In this document: in pieces, positions 1-8,125 of the stretch
Numbering within the stretch: position 1 is the stretch's first letter
Layout of the letters: the number at the start of each line of letters is the position of its first letter
Source of the DNA: SMWD01 sp964629475
GTDB lineage: Bacteria > Pseudomonadota > Gammaproteobacteria > Steroidobacterales > GCA-2729495
Length of the DNA stretch: 64,000 nt
Assembly (NCBI GenBank): GCA_964629475.1
Contig: CAZVQW010000007.1
Span: forward strand, 53,347 to 117,346
Direction: 5' to 3'
Position numbers and translations under genes: made by a program
The notes under the pieces: model-generated
The model's database searches: none
What the model was told of the DNA's origin: nothing
The model's input: only the letters and a program-made list of their open reading frames with translations

Positions 1-413
1 TGCGGTGACGAGCGTCTCGTCGATGCAGGCTGAATAGCCACCAGCGCCCTGTCCTGCGGCGCATGGCCGGTCATGCTGGCCGCCGCCAGCAGGTCGGCAA
101 CGGCGACCTCGTGAACCGTAGTTTTTTTGCCGCTCAGGTGACGGTCCATGGCATCGTCTTCAAAGAGACGAACCGTGCCGGGCGGCGCACCGAGCTCGGC
201 GGCATCGACGACGATCAGGCCGGCGGCATCCTCGATTTCGGGCAGCAGCGATAAGCCCAGCGTACCGCCGTCGATGACCTTGATTCTGGAGGATAATTCC
301 GAGCGGGATTCGAGGACTTTGGCGACATGCACACCCACGCCGTCATCGGACAGGAGTGTATTGCCCACCCCAAGTACGAGGTATTTCCTGTCTTCAGCGC
401 TTTGCCCGGACAA
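1..413 (-). CDS. Hydrogenase maturation protease, C-terminus cut by window edge
   Basis: Reading the minus strand from 413 gives a protein with L-V-L-G-V-G-N-T-L-L-S-D-D-G-V-G near the N-terminus, then V-I-D-G-G-T-L-G-L-S-L-L-P, D-A-A-E-L-G-A-P-P-G-T, T-V-H-E and I-Q-P-A-S-T. This is the order of motifs in the HyaD/HybD/HupD endopeptidases that trim the C-terminus of the [NiFe]-hydrogenase large subunit after metal insertion. The start is a TTG at 413-411, chosen because GGAG lies 7 bases upstream and no ATG or GTG fits the frame. The frame is open to base 1, so the C-terminus is missing. It is divergent from hypC; the 223-bp gap to hypC must hold both promoters. The structural hydrogenase genes probably lie just beyond the left edge. 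Confidence 0.85.
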   Translation of the reverse strand, partial: MSGQSAEDRKYLVLGVGNTLLSDDGVGVHVAKVLESRSELSSRIKVIDGGTLGLSLLPEIEDAAGLIVVDAAELGAPPGTVRLFEDDAMDRHLSGKKTTVHEVAVADLLAAASMTGHAPQDRALVAIQPASTRRSSP

Positions 414-636
414 TACAACACTCCGATGGCTTGCTACTCGATGACTACCACGCCGCCGACATGCGCCCCAGGATTGATCTGTACTACACAGTCGGACCGT
501 TGGCCTATTCTAGCGCAAATTATCGCTAATCGATGCCGCAATTGAATACGGTAATACCGAACTGTTTTGCCGGAATCGGCACGGCATCATGTAAGCTGTG
601 AACCCGGGCCGGAAAGCCCCGGCGGAGCAATAAACT

Positions 637-912
637 ATGTGCCTCGGCGTACCCATGCAGGTCATTGAGATCGACGGCTACCTGGCCCAGTGCGAGGCCA
701 GGGGAATCCGTCGCAAGGTCAGCCTGTTCCTGATGCAGCACGAAGCGATCGCTGTCGGCGACATGGTCCTCGTGCATGTTGGCAATGCAATCCAGAAAAT
801 GACCGAGCAGGAGGCGCAATCGGCCTGGGAACTCTACGACGAAATACTCGGGGACGAGATACCCGGGGACGAGATACCCGGCACCGATGCGGAGGAACCA
901 GGCAATGCATGA
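637..912 (+). CDS. hypC: HypC, [NiFe]-hydrogenase assembly chaperone
   Basis: A 91-residue protein beginning M-C-L-G-V-P, the hallmark of HypC/HybG. After Met removal, Cys2 binds the Fe(CN)2CO unit that HypC carries with HypD to the hydrogenase large subunit. The fold region (1-65) looks complete. The acidic tail contains three in-frame copies of D-E-I-(L/P)-G, so the protein is slightly longer than many HypC proteins. GGAG lies 11 bases before the ATG. It is the first gene of a plus-strand hyp operon and overlaps hypA by 8 bases. Confidence 0.95.
   Translation: MCLGVPMQVIEIDGYLAQCEARGIRRKVSLFLMQHEAIAVGDMVLVHVGNAIQKMTEQEAQSAWELYDEILGDEIPGDEIPGTDAEEPGNA
838..882 (+). repeat. Three tandem 15-bp units in the 3' end of hypC
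   Basis: Three consecutive 15-base units (838-852, 853-867, 868-882), of the form GACGAGATACCCGGG with small changes in the first. They encode DEILG-DEIPG-DEIPG. The unit is a multiple of three, so copy-number change keeps the frame. It falls in the tail outside the HypC fold. Confidence 0.9.
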
Positions 913-1288
913 ATTTGCAATCTGCCAGGACTTGCTGTCGCAGGTCAGCCGCATTGCCGATGAGCGCGGCGCAACCCGGGTTGACAGGATCGTCGCCATC
1001 ATCGGCCCGCTGTCAGGTATCGAAATTCCGCTGCTGGAACGGGCCTTCAGTGTCGCGCGATGCGGCACGGTGGCGGCAGATGCCGTCCTCGAAGCCGAAC
1101 CCTGCGACATTCTCGTCCACTGTCGTCAATGCGCTGCCACTTCCGGGGCCACTGCCGGCAACCTGACATGCAGGCAATGCGGCGACTGGCGTGTTGACCT
1201 GAAACAGGGAGACGAGATGCTGCTCAGAACCGTTGAACTCTCCGGGATCACCGGCACAGAGGCAGCGAACGGATCTGAACATGTGTGA
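905..1288 (+). CDS. hypA: HypA, hydrogenase nickel-insertion protein
   Basis: A 127-residue protein starting M-H-E-F-A-I; His2 is the conserved nickel ligand of HypA/HybF. Two C-x2-C pairs near residues 73-76 and 89-92 (C-R-Q-C ... C-R-Q-C) form the structural zinc site. It delivers nickel to the hydrogenase large subunit together with HypB. I chose the ATG at 905, which overlaps the end of hypC, rather than an upstream in-frame start, because His2 must follow the initiator directly. It overlaps hypB by 8 bases, so translational coupling is likely. Confidence 0.95.
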   Translation: MHEFAICQDLLSQVSRIADERGATRVDRIVAIIGPLSGIEIPLLERAFSVARCGTVAADAVLEAEPCDILVHCRQCAATSGATAGNLTCRQCGDWRVDLKQGDEMLLRTVELSGITGTEAANGSEHV

Positions 1289-2075
1289 GACTTGCGGCTG
1301 CACGATCACGCCGGGTAACCGGCACCTGGTAGCGGCAACCGGTGCACTCCATCGTTCGAGCGACGGCAAGGCATCGGTCGAGGTACTGACCGGCCTGCTG
1401 CACGAGAACGATCACCAGGCGATTCATAATCGTGAACACTTCCGCCGCCATGACATGCTGGTGATCAACCTGATGTCGTCGCCCGGGTCCGGCAAGACAA
1501 GCCTGCTCGAAGCCACGATCCGCGCCATCGGTCATAAAATCCGAATTGGCGTGATCGAGGGCGATCTGGAAACGGAGAACGATGCCGAGCGCATTCGGGC
1601 ACAGGGCGTGCCGGCAGTGCAGATTACAACCGGGTCAGCCTGCCATCTGGACGCGCACATGGTGCATGACGCGTTGCACAAAATGGATCTCGATGCGCTC
1701 GACATCCTGTTCATCGAGAACGTCGGTAACCTCGTGTGCCCGGCGAGCTTTGATCTGGGACATCACGCGAACATTGTATTGCTGTCCGTGACCGAAGGTG
1801 ACGACAAGCCCGCCAAGTACCCGGTCATGTTTCGCGCCGCCGACCTCGTACTGCTTGCCAAGTCCGATCTGCTCGACGTGCTGGACGATTTCAAACCCGA
1901 CGCGGCAGAAAACCATGTGCGGTCACTGGGCAACGGGGCGACGGTCCTGCCGGTGTCGGCACGCCATGCGGAGACGCTGCAGCCGTGGCTCCACTGGCTC
2001 GAGTCCACGCTCACAGCGATGCGTGCCGGTGACAAACTCATGCCCAGAATGCAGGCCCAAAATGAAGATCAATAG
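1281..2075 (+). CDS. hypB: HypB, hydrogenase nickel-insertion GTPase
   Basis: A 264-residue SIMIBI-class GTPase. The N-terminus M-C-E-T-C-G-C carries the high-affinity nickel motif CxxCGC. There is no long His-rich stretch, so nickel storage is unlikely. The P-loop is S-S-P-G-S-G-K-T-S near residues 66-74. The G-domain metal ligands appear in T-G-S-A-C-H and N-L-V-C-P. It couples GTP hydrolysis to nickel transfer with HypA. The start at 1281 is inside the end of hypA, and the CxxCGC motif fixes it. The next gene, hypD, begins 30 bases downstream. Confidence 0.95.
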   Translation: MCETCGCTITPGNRHLVAATGALHRSSDGKASVEVLTGLLHENDHQAIHNREHFRRHDMLVINLMSSPGSGKTSLLEATIRAIGHKIRIGVIEGDLETENDAERIRAQGVPAVQITTGSACHLDAHMVHDALHKMDLDALDILFIENVGNLVCPASFDLGHHANIVLLSVTEGDDKPAKYPVMFRAADLVLLAKSDLLDVLDDFKPDAAENHVRSLGNGATVLPVSARHAETLQPWLHWLESTLTAMRAGDKLMPRMQAQNEDQ

Positions 2076-2105
2076 TGCAGCACTGCATGCGCCGGAAACG
2101 AGCGG

Positions 2106-3224
2106 ATGAGCAGCGCTGCGACGTGGCTCGAGCGGATTCGTGGTCTGGATCTGCCCGAGTCCGTGGGCATCATGAATGTCTGCGGCGGCCACGAGCGAGC
2201 CATTTCCATGGCGGGATTGCGCGGCGCACTGCCGGAGCAAATCCGCCTGATACCCGGGCCCGGTTGCCCGGTCTGTGTCTGTCCCGAAGAAGATATTTAT
2301 GCCGCCATTCAACTGGCGCTCAGAGACGATGTCATTCTCGTCGCATTCGGCGACATGTTGCGCGTTCCTGCGAACCTGCCGAAGAAGGACCCGCGTTCAC
2401 TGGAACAGGCGCGCGCGGCCGGCGGCGACGTCAGGCCGGTGTCGTCACCCGAAGAGGTGCTGGCCATTGCCGCAGCCCACCGCAATAAAGAAGTAGTCTT
2501 TTTCGCCGCCGGTTTCGAAACAACCACGGCCCCGGTTGCCGGGCTCGTTGCCCAAGGCTTGCCGCAAAACCTGTCGGTCCTGCTGTCCGGTCGGCTGACC
2601 TGGCCGGCGGTTGCCCTGCTCCTCGACAGCGAAGCACCGAACTTCGATGCGCTGGTTGCGCCCGGACATGTTTCGACCGTCATGGGTCCGGAGGAATGGG
2701 AGTTCGTCGCCGAGCAGCACGGCATCCCGGTCGCCGTGGCTGGTTTCACGCCGGAAAGTTTGCTGGCGGCAACGTATTCGGTACTGCGGCAACACCTGGA
2801 CGGCAAGCCTTTTCTCGATAATTGCTATGCGCAGGTCGCAAGAACCGGCGGCAACCCGACGGCTCGTTCCGTACTGGCGGAGACAATGGATGTCGTCGAC
2901 GCGACCTGGCGCGGCATCGGCACGATTGCCGCATCGGGATTTCAACTCAAAGCATCGCTCGCCGATTTTAATACCCGCGAGCGATTCGACATCGATCCGG
3001 ACGAAGATCGTAAACGTGCGGGCGAGATGCCGCCCGGTTGTGATTGCGCCCGGGTCGTACTCGGCAAGATTCTGCCCAACGAATGCACACTCTATGGTCG
3101 GGCGTGCACACCGAGAAAACCGATCGGACCGTGCATGGTTTCCGACGAAGGCGCCTGCCGGATATGGTGGTCATCCGGAGTACGCGAAACCAGCGCGGTA
3201 CCGCAACCCGGACAGGCAGGATAA
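2106..3224 (+). CDS. hypD: HypD, Fe-cyanide scaffold protein
   Basis: A 372-residue protein with the HypD signatures M-N-V-C-G-G-H-E (residues 22-29), G-P-G-C-P-V-C, and a C-terminal cluster of cysteines (P-P-G-C-D-C ... N-E-C ... G-R-A-C-T-P ... G-P-C-M) for the [4Fe-4S] centre. With HypC it forms the platform on which Fe(CN)2CO is assembled. Length matches the family. It ends one base before the GTG start of hypF. Confidence 0.95.
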   Translation: MSSAATWLERIRGLDLPESVGIMNVCGGHERAISMAGLRGALPEQIRLIPGPGCPVCVCPEEDIYAAIQLALRDDVILVAFGDMLRVPANLPKKDPRSLEQARAAGGDVRPVSSPEEVLAIAAAHRNKEVVFFAAGFETTTAPVAGLVAQGLPQNLSVLLSGRLTWPAVALLLDSEAPNFDALVAPGHVSTVMGPEEWEFVAEQHGIPVAVAGFTPESLLAATYSVLRQHLDGKPFLDNCYAQVARTGGNPTARSVLAETMDVVDATWRGIGTIAASGFQLKASLADFNTRERFDIDPDEDRKRAGEMPPGCDCARVVLGKILPNECTLYGRACTPRKPIGPCMVSDEGACRIWWSSGVRETSAVPQPGQAG

Positions 3225-3225
3225 A

Positions 3226-5517
3226 GTGAGTGCGGCAACAACACGCCATATCCAGGCCGATGCCACAGCGACAATCGCGCGGCACATCGTGGTTAGCGGG
3301 CGTGTACAGGGTGTCGGTTACCGGCCGTTTGTCTACCGGATCGCCAGTGAATTCGAAATTACAGGGTCGGTGTACAACGGTGGCGGCAAAGTCCATATCC
3401 ATGCCGAAGGAGCAGCAGCGGCTGTTGACAGACTGCAGGCCGCACTGATCGACAGGGCACCACCGCTCGCCAGACCTGCAATAGAATCCCGGGTCGACAC
3501 AGAATTTACGGGCCTTCTTGATTTCACTATCCGGCCAAGCGGCGCATCCGCGGAAGCCGACGTGCATATTCCGCCCGACCTGTTCACCTGCGATGAGTGC
3601 GTGGCTGAACTCAATAACCCGAACGAACGTCGTTACCGCTATCCGTTCATCAACTGCACGCAGTGCGGCCCGCGTTACACGATCATTGCAGCTACGCCCT
3701 ACGACCGGCCGAATACCAGCATGAATGATTTCCCGCTGTGCGCGGCGTGTCAGCGTGAGTACGACAATCCGCACGACCGGCGCTTTCATGCACAACCCCT
3801 GGCCTGCCCGGACTGCGGGCCGTCACTCGAATATATCGATGGCGAACTGCGCATCGAGCAAACGGAGGAAGCCCTGACCGCCACCGTGAACGCCATCCGT
3901 CGCGGCGCGATCGTCGCGGTCAAGGGCGTCGGCGGTTATCACCTGATGTGCGATGCCGGCAATGACGAAGCCGTCCGGCGCCTCCGGCAGCGCAAACATC
4001 GACCGCACAAACCACTCGCCGTCATGTTTCCGATCGACGGAGAAGACGGGCTCGCTGCCGTCAGACAAGCCGTCGAACCAACGGCGACAGAAGCACAATG
4101 TATTGCCGATCCGGCCCGCCCGATCGTACTGGTTGCGAAACGGCCGGACTTCCCGCTGGCGAAAACGCTCGCGCCGGGACTCACCGAGCTCGGTGTATTC
4201 CTTCCTTACAGCCCACTGCACCATGTGTTGCTGCAGGACTTCGGACAACCGGTCGTGGCGACCTCGGGCAATGTCAGTGGCGAACCGGTCATCACGGATC
4301 GCAGCGAAGCGATAAATCGCCTGGATGCGATTGCCGATGCATTCCTGCACCACGACCGTCCGATCGTCAGGCCAGCCGATGACGCCGTCGTTCGCGTCAT
4401 CGCTAACAGTTACCAGTCGCTGCGCCCGGGTCGCGGATCGGCGCCGGCGGAGCGGGAACTCCCCGCCAAAATCGAAACACCGACCATTGCAGTGGGCGGT
4501 CACATGAAGAACACGGTCGCCCTCGCCTGGGATCGACGCGTCGTCATGTCGCCACATATTGGTGACCTTGACAGCCCGCGTAGTATTCTTGTTTTTCAAC
4601 AGGTTGCCACTGATTTGCAGAATCTTTATAACGTGTCGGCCACGCGTATCGTCTGCGACCTGCACCCGGGATACGCCAGCACCCGGTGGGCGAAGCATCA
4701 ACCGCTGCCGGTGCTCACCGCGCAGCATCATCGCGCCCATGCATCGGCACTGTACGGTGAACATGCGGGAGCCGGCACATGGCTGGTGTTCGCCTGGGAC
4801 GGTGTCGGCTACGGCGACGATGCAACGCTATGGGGTGGCGAGGGCTTCATCGGGCAACCGGGTGACTGGCGACGGGCCACAAGCTTCAGGCCGTTTAACC
4901 TGGTGGGCGGCGACCGGGCCGCTCGTGAGCCATGGCGTTCGGCAGCCGCGCTGGCATGGGCAGCAGGTCATGACTGGTTACCGCCGGTTGACGACGCGGC
5001 GTTGGCAGCCAAAGCATGGCAGAAAAACATCAACACCTTGTCATCATCGGCAGCGGGCCGCCTGTTCGATGCCGCCGCCGCCTTCGTATTGAAGCGACAG
5101 TTTGCCAGCTTCGAGGGCCAGGGACCGATGGAACTCGAGAGCATGGCAGACGACAGGGCGAAACCCGTGTCTTTACCGATGAGTACCGATGCCGACGGGG
5201 TGTTGCGCGCGGACTGGCAAGCACTGCTGCCGATACTCACGGACGATGACAGGCCGATGCACGAACGCGCCGCGACGTTTCACATCTCGATGGCGCAAGT
5301 CGTCGTCGATCAGGCCTTATCGCTTCGCGACGAACACAACTTTGCTACCGTCGGGCTGACCGGCGGTGTATTTCAGAACCGCAAGCTGACAGAACTCGTG
5401 ACCGACAGACTGATGACACTCGGCTTCGACGTTCGTCTGCATCGGGACATCCCCGCCAATGACGGCGGACTATGCTTCGGACAAATTATCGAAACCATGG
5501 CGACAGACCGGCAATGA
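3226..5517 (+). CDS. hypF: HypF, carbamoyltransferase for hydrogenase cyanide ligands
   Basis: A 763-residue protein, normal HypF length. Domains in order: acylphosphatase-like (about 20-105, with G-R-V-Q-G-V-G-Y-R-P-F); two zinc fingers starting near residues 122 and 172 (C-D-E-C ... C-T-Q-C-G and C-A-A-C ... C-P-D-C-G); a YrdC-like domain (about 205-390); and a Kae1/TobZ-like C-terminal domain with H-H-R-A-H-A-S-A. It makes S-carbamoyl adenylate chemistry from carbamoyl phosphate and loads HypE. I chose the GTG at 3226 because it follows AGG and the hypD stop at the right spacing and gives the canonical N-terminus; the frame itself stays open far upstream inside hypD. It overlaps hypE by 4 bases (ATGA). 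Confidence 0.95.
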   Translation: MSAATTRHIQADATATIARHIVVSGRVQGVGYRPFVYRIASEFEITGSVYNGGGKVHIHAEGAAAAVDRLQAALIDRAPPLARPAIESRVDTEFTGLLDFTIRPSGASAEADVHIPPDLFTCDECVAELNNPNERRYRYPFINCTQCGPRYTIIAATPYDRPNTSMNDFPLCAACQREYDNPHDRRFHAQPLACPDCGPSLEYIDGELRIEQTEEALTATVNAIRRGAIVAVKGVGGYHLMCDAGNDEAVRRLRQRKHRPHKPLAVMFPIDGEDGLAAVRQAVEPTATEAQCIADPARPIVLVAKRPDFPLAKTLAPGLTELGVFLPYSPLHHVLLQDFGQPVVATSGNVSGEPVITDRSEAINRLDAIADAFLHHDRPIVRPADDAVVRVIANSYQSLRPGRGSAPAERELPAKIETPTIAVGGHMKNTVALAWDRRVVMSPHIGDLDSPRSILVFQQVATDLQNLYNVSATRIVCDLHPGYASTRWAKHQPLPVLTAQHHRAHASALYGEHAGAGTWLVFAWDGVGYGDDATLWGGEGFIGQPGDWRRATSFRPFNLVGGDRAAREPWRSAAALAWAAGHDWLPPVDDAALAAKAWQKNINTLSSSAAGRLFDAAAAFVLKRQFASFEGQGPMELESMADDRAKPVSLPMSTDADGVLRADWQALLPILTDDDRPMHERAATFHISMAQVVVDQALSLRDEHNFATVGLTGGVFQNRKLTELVTDRLMTLGFDVRLHRDIPANDGGLCFGQIIETMATDRQ

Positions 5518-6524
5518 TCGAAGACCGTCACATCATCCTCGCACACGGTAACGGCGGCCGGTTCATGCGCGAACTGATCGCCGGAATTTTCGCCCGTCAT
5601 CTTGCCAATCCGGATCTCGATGTCGATCTCGATGCTGCCCCCGTGACAATTAACGACGACGGCACGCCTTTTATTTCAACGGACGGATTTATCGTCCAGC
5701 CACTGGAATTCCCGGGCGGCGATATCGGTTCTCTGGCCGTCCACGGCACCGTCAACGACCTCGCCGTCTGCGGTGCCCGTCCGCACTATTTGACGCTGAA
5801 CGCCTTCATCGAAGAAGGGCTGGAAGTCGAGCAACTCGACCGGATCGTTGCCAGCCTGGCAACCGCGGCAAAGAAAGCCGGCGTACGCGTCGTCGCCGGT
5901 GACACGAAGGTTCTGCCACGCGGTGAAGGCGGCGGCCTGTATCTTGCTACCACCGGGGTAGGCATTCGACCCCATGGGCTCGAACTCGGCATGGACAAGA
6001 TTCGCGACGGCGATACGATCGTGGTCAGCGGTCCGGTCGGGGATCACGGTGTTTGCGTCATGCTGGCCCGGGAGGAATTCGAAATTTCCGGGGACGTACA
6101 ATCCGACTGCGCCAGTGTGCTGCCACTGACCGAAGCCGCCGTTAAATTCGCCGGCCTGCGGTTCATGCGTGACCCGACCCGCGGTGGCCTGGCGACGGTC
6201 GCAGGCGAAATCGCACAACACACTGGTCTGGAGTTGCGGTTGTTCGAAACGGCCATTCCCGTGCGCGACCCGGTGCGCATGGTCTGCGATATGCTCGGCT
6301 ACGATCCGTATTATCTCGCCTGCGAAGGCCGCGTCGTCGCGATTGTCGCCGCCGATAACGCGGACGCGTTAATTGCTGACTGGCGTGAAACCGAAGGAGG
6401 CAAAGATGCCGCACTCATCGGCAAAGTACGTGCGGGCAACAGCAAAGTAGTACTCGAGACCGAGCTTGCAGGCGAACGCGTGCTGGAAGAACTCGAAGAC
6501 GATCCGTTACCCCGGATCTGCTAG
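5514..6524 (+). CDS. hypE: HypE, hydrogenase cyanide-ligand synthesis protein
   Basis: A 336-residue PurM/ThiL-fold protein. The N-terminus has I-I-L-A-H-G-N-G-G and the C-terminus is D-P-L-P-R-I-C; the final Cys is the residue that is carbamoylated and dehydrated to thiocyanate before transfer to HypC-HypD. The motif G-G-D-I-G-S-L-A-V-H-G-T-V-N-D is the usual ATP/metal region. The start at 5514 overlaps the hypF stop. It is the last gene of the operon; a hairpin repeat follows 23 bases later. Confidence 0.95.
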   Translation: MIEDRHIILAHGNGGRFMRELIAGIFARHLANPDLDVDLDAAPVTINDDGTPFISTDGFIVQPLEFPGGDIGSLAVHGTVNDLAVCGARPHYLTLNAFIEEGLEVEQLDRIVASLATAAKKAGVRVVAGDTKVLPRGEGGGLYLATTGVGIRPHGLELGMDKIRDGDTIVVSGPVGDHGVCVMLAREEFEISGDVQSDCASVLPLTEAAVKFAGLRFMRDPTRGGLATVAGEIAQHTGLELRLFETAIPVRDPVRMVCDMLGYDPYYLACEGRVVAIVAADNADALIADWRETEGGKDAALIGKVRAGNSKVVLETELAGERVLEELEDDPLPRIC

Positions 6525-6547
6525 CTGCAATACACTCATTAGCCCAC

Positions 6548-6610
6548 CGTAGGAGCGGCATCTTGCCGCGATTGGTATCGTGCGAATCGCGGCAAGATGC
6601 CGCTCCTACG
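6548..6610. repeat. REP-like 26-bp perfect inverted repeat
   Basis: Arms 6548-6573 and 6585-6610 are perfect reverse complements of 26 bases with an 11-base loop. The core TAGGAGCGGCATCTTGCCGC resembles the repetitive extragenic palindromes of Pseudomonas and related genera. Related copies lie at 48592-48665 and 52942-52967. It sits just after hypE, where it could protect the hyp mRNA 3' end. There is no T tract, so it is not a standard intrinsic terminator. Confidence 0.85.
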
Positions 6611-6678
6611 ACCGAAGCAATCAGTCACATTTCACTTCATCTGGCACTGTCTGATTGTCAAAACCCACGACTCTGCTG

Positions 6679-6708
6679 TTGACAGCATCAACCGACGCAA
6701 GCTAATCT
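6679..6708 (+). promoter_or_regulatory. Sigma70-type promoter for Cys-leader and cysteine-synthase-like gene
   Basis: TTGACA at 6679-6684 and TAATCT at 6703-6708 with an 18-bp spacer. This is the best sigma70 match in the intergenic region. The expected transcription start, 6-7 bases after the -10, is 6715, which is the A of the leader peptide ATG, so the transcript may be leaderless. Confidence 0.7.
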
Positions 6709-6714
6709 CGCCGA

Positions 6715-6798
6715 ATGAATCCTTCAGTTCACTGCATGTGCCCGTGTTGTTGCGTCTGTATGCGTAGCACAAGCCGTGCGGTGTCTGATAGTTCCTGA
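6715..6798 (+). CDS. Cysteine-rich 27-aa leader peptide (candidate attenuator)
   Basis: The frame starting ATG at 6715 reads M-N-P-S-V-H-C-M-C-P-C-C-C-V-C-M-R and then ten more residues before TGA at 6796. Six of 27 codons are Cys (residues 7, 9, 11, 12, 13, 15), clustered in 27 bases. No ribosome-binding site precedes it, but the promoter just upstream predicts a transcript beginning at this ATG. The frame lies between that promoter and an intrinsic terminator in front of a cysteine-synthase-like gene. Amino-acid biosynthetic leaders (trp, his, thr) have this plan, and cysteine-rich upstream frames controlling sulfur genes are known in mycobacteria. A metal-sensing Cys-rich peptide is the main alternative. 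Function is inferred from position and composition. Confidence 0.7.
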   Translation: MNPSVHCMCPCCCVCMRSTSRAVSDSS

Positions 6799-6830
6799 TT
6801 TAATTCCCTGAATAACAGAGTCCACCGCAC
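6767..6830 (+). promoter_or_regulatory. Protector and antiterminator pairings of the Cys attenuator
   Basis: GTGCGGTG at 6776-6783 can pair with CACCGCAC at 6823-6830 (8 perfect base pairs). That pairing uses up the 5' arm of the terminator. The same region can pair upstream: GCAC at 6767-6770 with GTGC at 6776-6779 forms a short protector hairpin. A ribosome waiting on the last Cys codon (6757-6759) would cover about to 6772, open the protector and free the antiterminator strand. A ribosome reaching the stop at 6796 would cover 6776-6783 and let the terminator form. Drawn by eye without energies. Confidence 0.6.
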
Positions 6831-6855
6831 CGGCGAGCCGGGGCGGTATTTTTTT
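6824..6855 (+). terminator. Intrinsic terminator (attenuator) before cysteine-synthase-like gene
   Basis: Stem 6824-6833 with 6838-6847 (ACCGCACCGG / CCGGGGCGGT, one A-G mismatch), loop CGAG, followed by A and seven T residues at 6849-6855. It stands 37 bases before the ATG of the downstream gene and after the leader peptide, so it would stop transcription before the gene unless disrupted. Confidence 0.8.
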
Positions 6856-6892
6856 GTGCGTCCCGGTCACATCAACCGAGGAGAACCGCACA

Positions 6893-7966
6893 ATGAAATC
6901 ACAATTATCCAGTCATGAATTTGACCGAAGCTCCGGCCAAAGAAACTGGCTGCGCCGGACCAGGAACAGCCTGCCCGACGCAGCAACCCTGCGCCAACAG
7001 CGCGTTTTCGACAACATCGCCGACCTGATCCCCAATCCGGACAATCCTACGCCGATGGTCAGACTCGGCGAACGCTTTAACACGGCGCCGGACTTCGAAC
7101 TCTACGTCAAGCTCGAGGGCTTCAATCCGTTCGGTTCCATCAAGGACCGTACCGCTCTGTACCTGTTGCGCGGAACCCAGCTCGACAAGGGCCAGGTACT
7201 GACCGAGCCGACCTCGGGTAACACCGGGATCGCATTGGCGGCACTGGCGAATGCACAAGGCTCACCCATCGAGCTCGCCGTACCGGAAGGCGCACCCGAG
7301 GAAAAGAAAGCCCTGCTTAGATTCCTCGGTGCAGAGCTGCTGGAAGTCGAGGATGAACTCTGCCCCTTGTTTCCATCCGAGGGTGCACGGGGTGTTGTGA
7401 AAAGCATGGTCGAAAGCGATGCGTTCAACGGTAAATATGTCAGCCCGAATCAATACGACAATGAACTGAACGTCGAAGCACATTACGTCACCACAGGACC
7501 GGAAATCTGGAATCAGACGGGCGGCAACATCGACTATTTCTTCGCGGCCTTTGGCACCTGCGGCACGATCACCGGTGTCGGGCGTTATCTGAAGGAACGT
7601 AACCCGGATATCAAGATCATCGGCATCGAGCCCGCGCGGCGAGATCACAAACTGTCAGGCATCAAGAAAGTCTCCAGCCTGCCGGACGAGTTCAGGCCGA
7701 AAATTCTCGATTACTCCCTGATCGACGACATTATTAGTGTAGATGACAGCGATGCCTTCGAGACGGGCCTGCGCCTGGCCCGTACCGACGGCATCATGGT
7801 CGGGCCGACGACAGGGGCCGTACTCCATGCGGCCCGGCAAGTCGGAAAAACCACAGGCGGTCGCGCCGTGGTGATTTCGCCGGACAATGCCACGAAATAT
7901 ATCAGCGTGTATGCACAGTACCTGAACGAGATATCAACAATATCGAAGAACGGTGACGAAAGATGA
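6893..7966 (+). CDS. PLP-dependent cysteine synthase / cystathionine beta-synthase family
   Basis: A 357-residue fold-type II PLP enzyme. Lys84 in G-S-I-K-D-R-T is the Schiff-base lysine (S-V-K-D-R in CysK). T-S-G-N-T-G (107-112) binds the substrate carboxylate, and G-T-C-G-T-I-T-G-V-G-R-Y is the PLP phosphate loop. The first ~45 residues are an extension absent from E. coli CysK. The substrate (O-acetylserine, O-phosphoserine or serine) cannot be read from sequence. The ATG at 6893 has GGAG upstream. The gene is expressed through a Cys-codon leader and terminator, which fits a cysteine-forming role. A Cys/Met PLP enzyme lies two genes downstream, so a transsulfuration pair is possible. Confidence 0.85.
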   Translation: MKSQLSSHEFDRSSGQRNWLRRTRNSLPDAATLRQQRVFDNIADLIPNPDNPTPMVRLGERFNTAPDFELYVKLEGFNPFGSIKDRTALYLLRGTQLDKGQVLTEPTSGNTGIALAALANAQGSPIELAVPEGAPEEKKALLRFLGAELLEVEDELCPLFPSEGARGVVKSMVESDAFNGKYVSPNQYDNELNVEAHYVTTGPEIWNQTGGNIDYFFAAFGTCGTITGVGRYLKERNPDIKIIGIEPARRDHKLSGIKKVSSLPDEFRPKILDYSLIDDIISVDDSDAFETGLRLARTDGIMVGPTTGAVLHAARQVGKTTGGRAVVISPDNATKYISVYAQYLNEISTISKNGDER

Positions 7967-8125
7967 CCTGGGGTACTGTCGAGATCGCAGATTTATTCTC
8001 CGCGTGGCATGAATATTTCTCTGCACGAGAATTTAATGCCGTTGAATGTGATATAAGCAGACTAATCTCAGCACAATGGACTACGCAAAACGACAGAACC
8101 CAGTTGCATCACAGGAGGCAACACA

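Noticed and set aside
540..636. Possible sigma54 or FNR site upstream of hypC
   Set aside because: GGCAC is present but the -12 GC is not correctly spaced, and no TTGAT-N4-ATCAA is seen. Only a short CGGTA-A-TACCG repeat is present.
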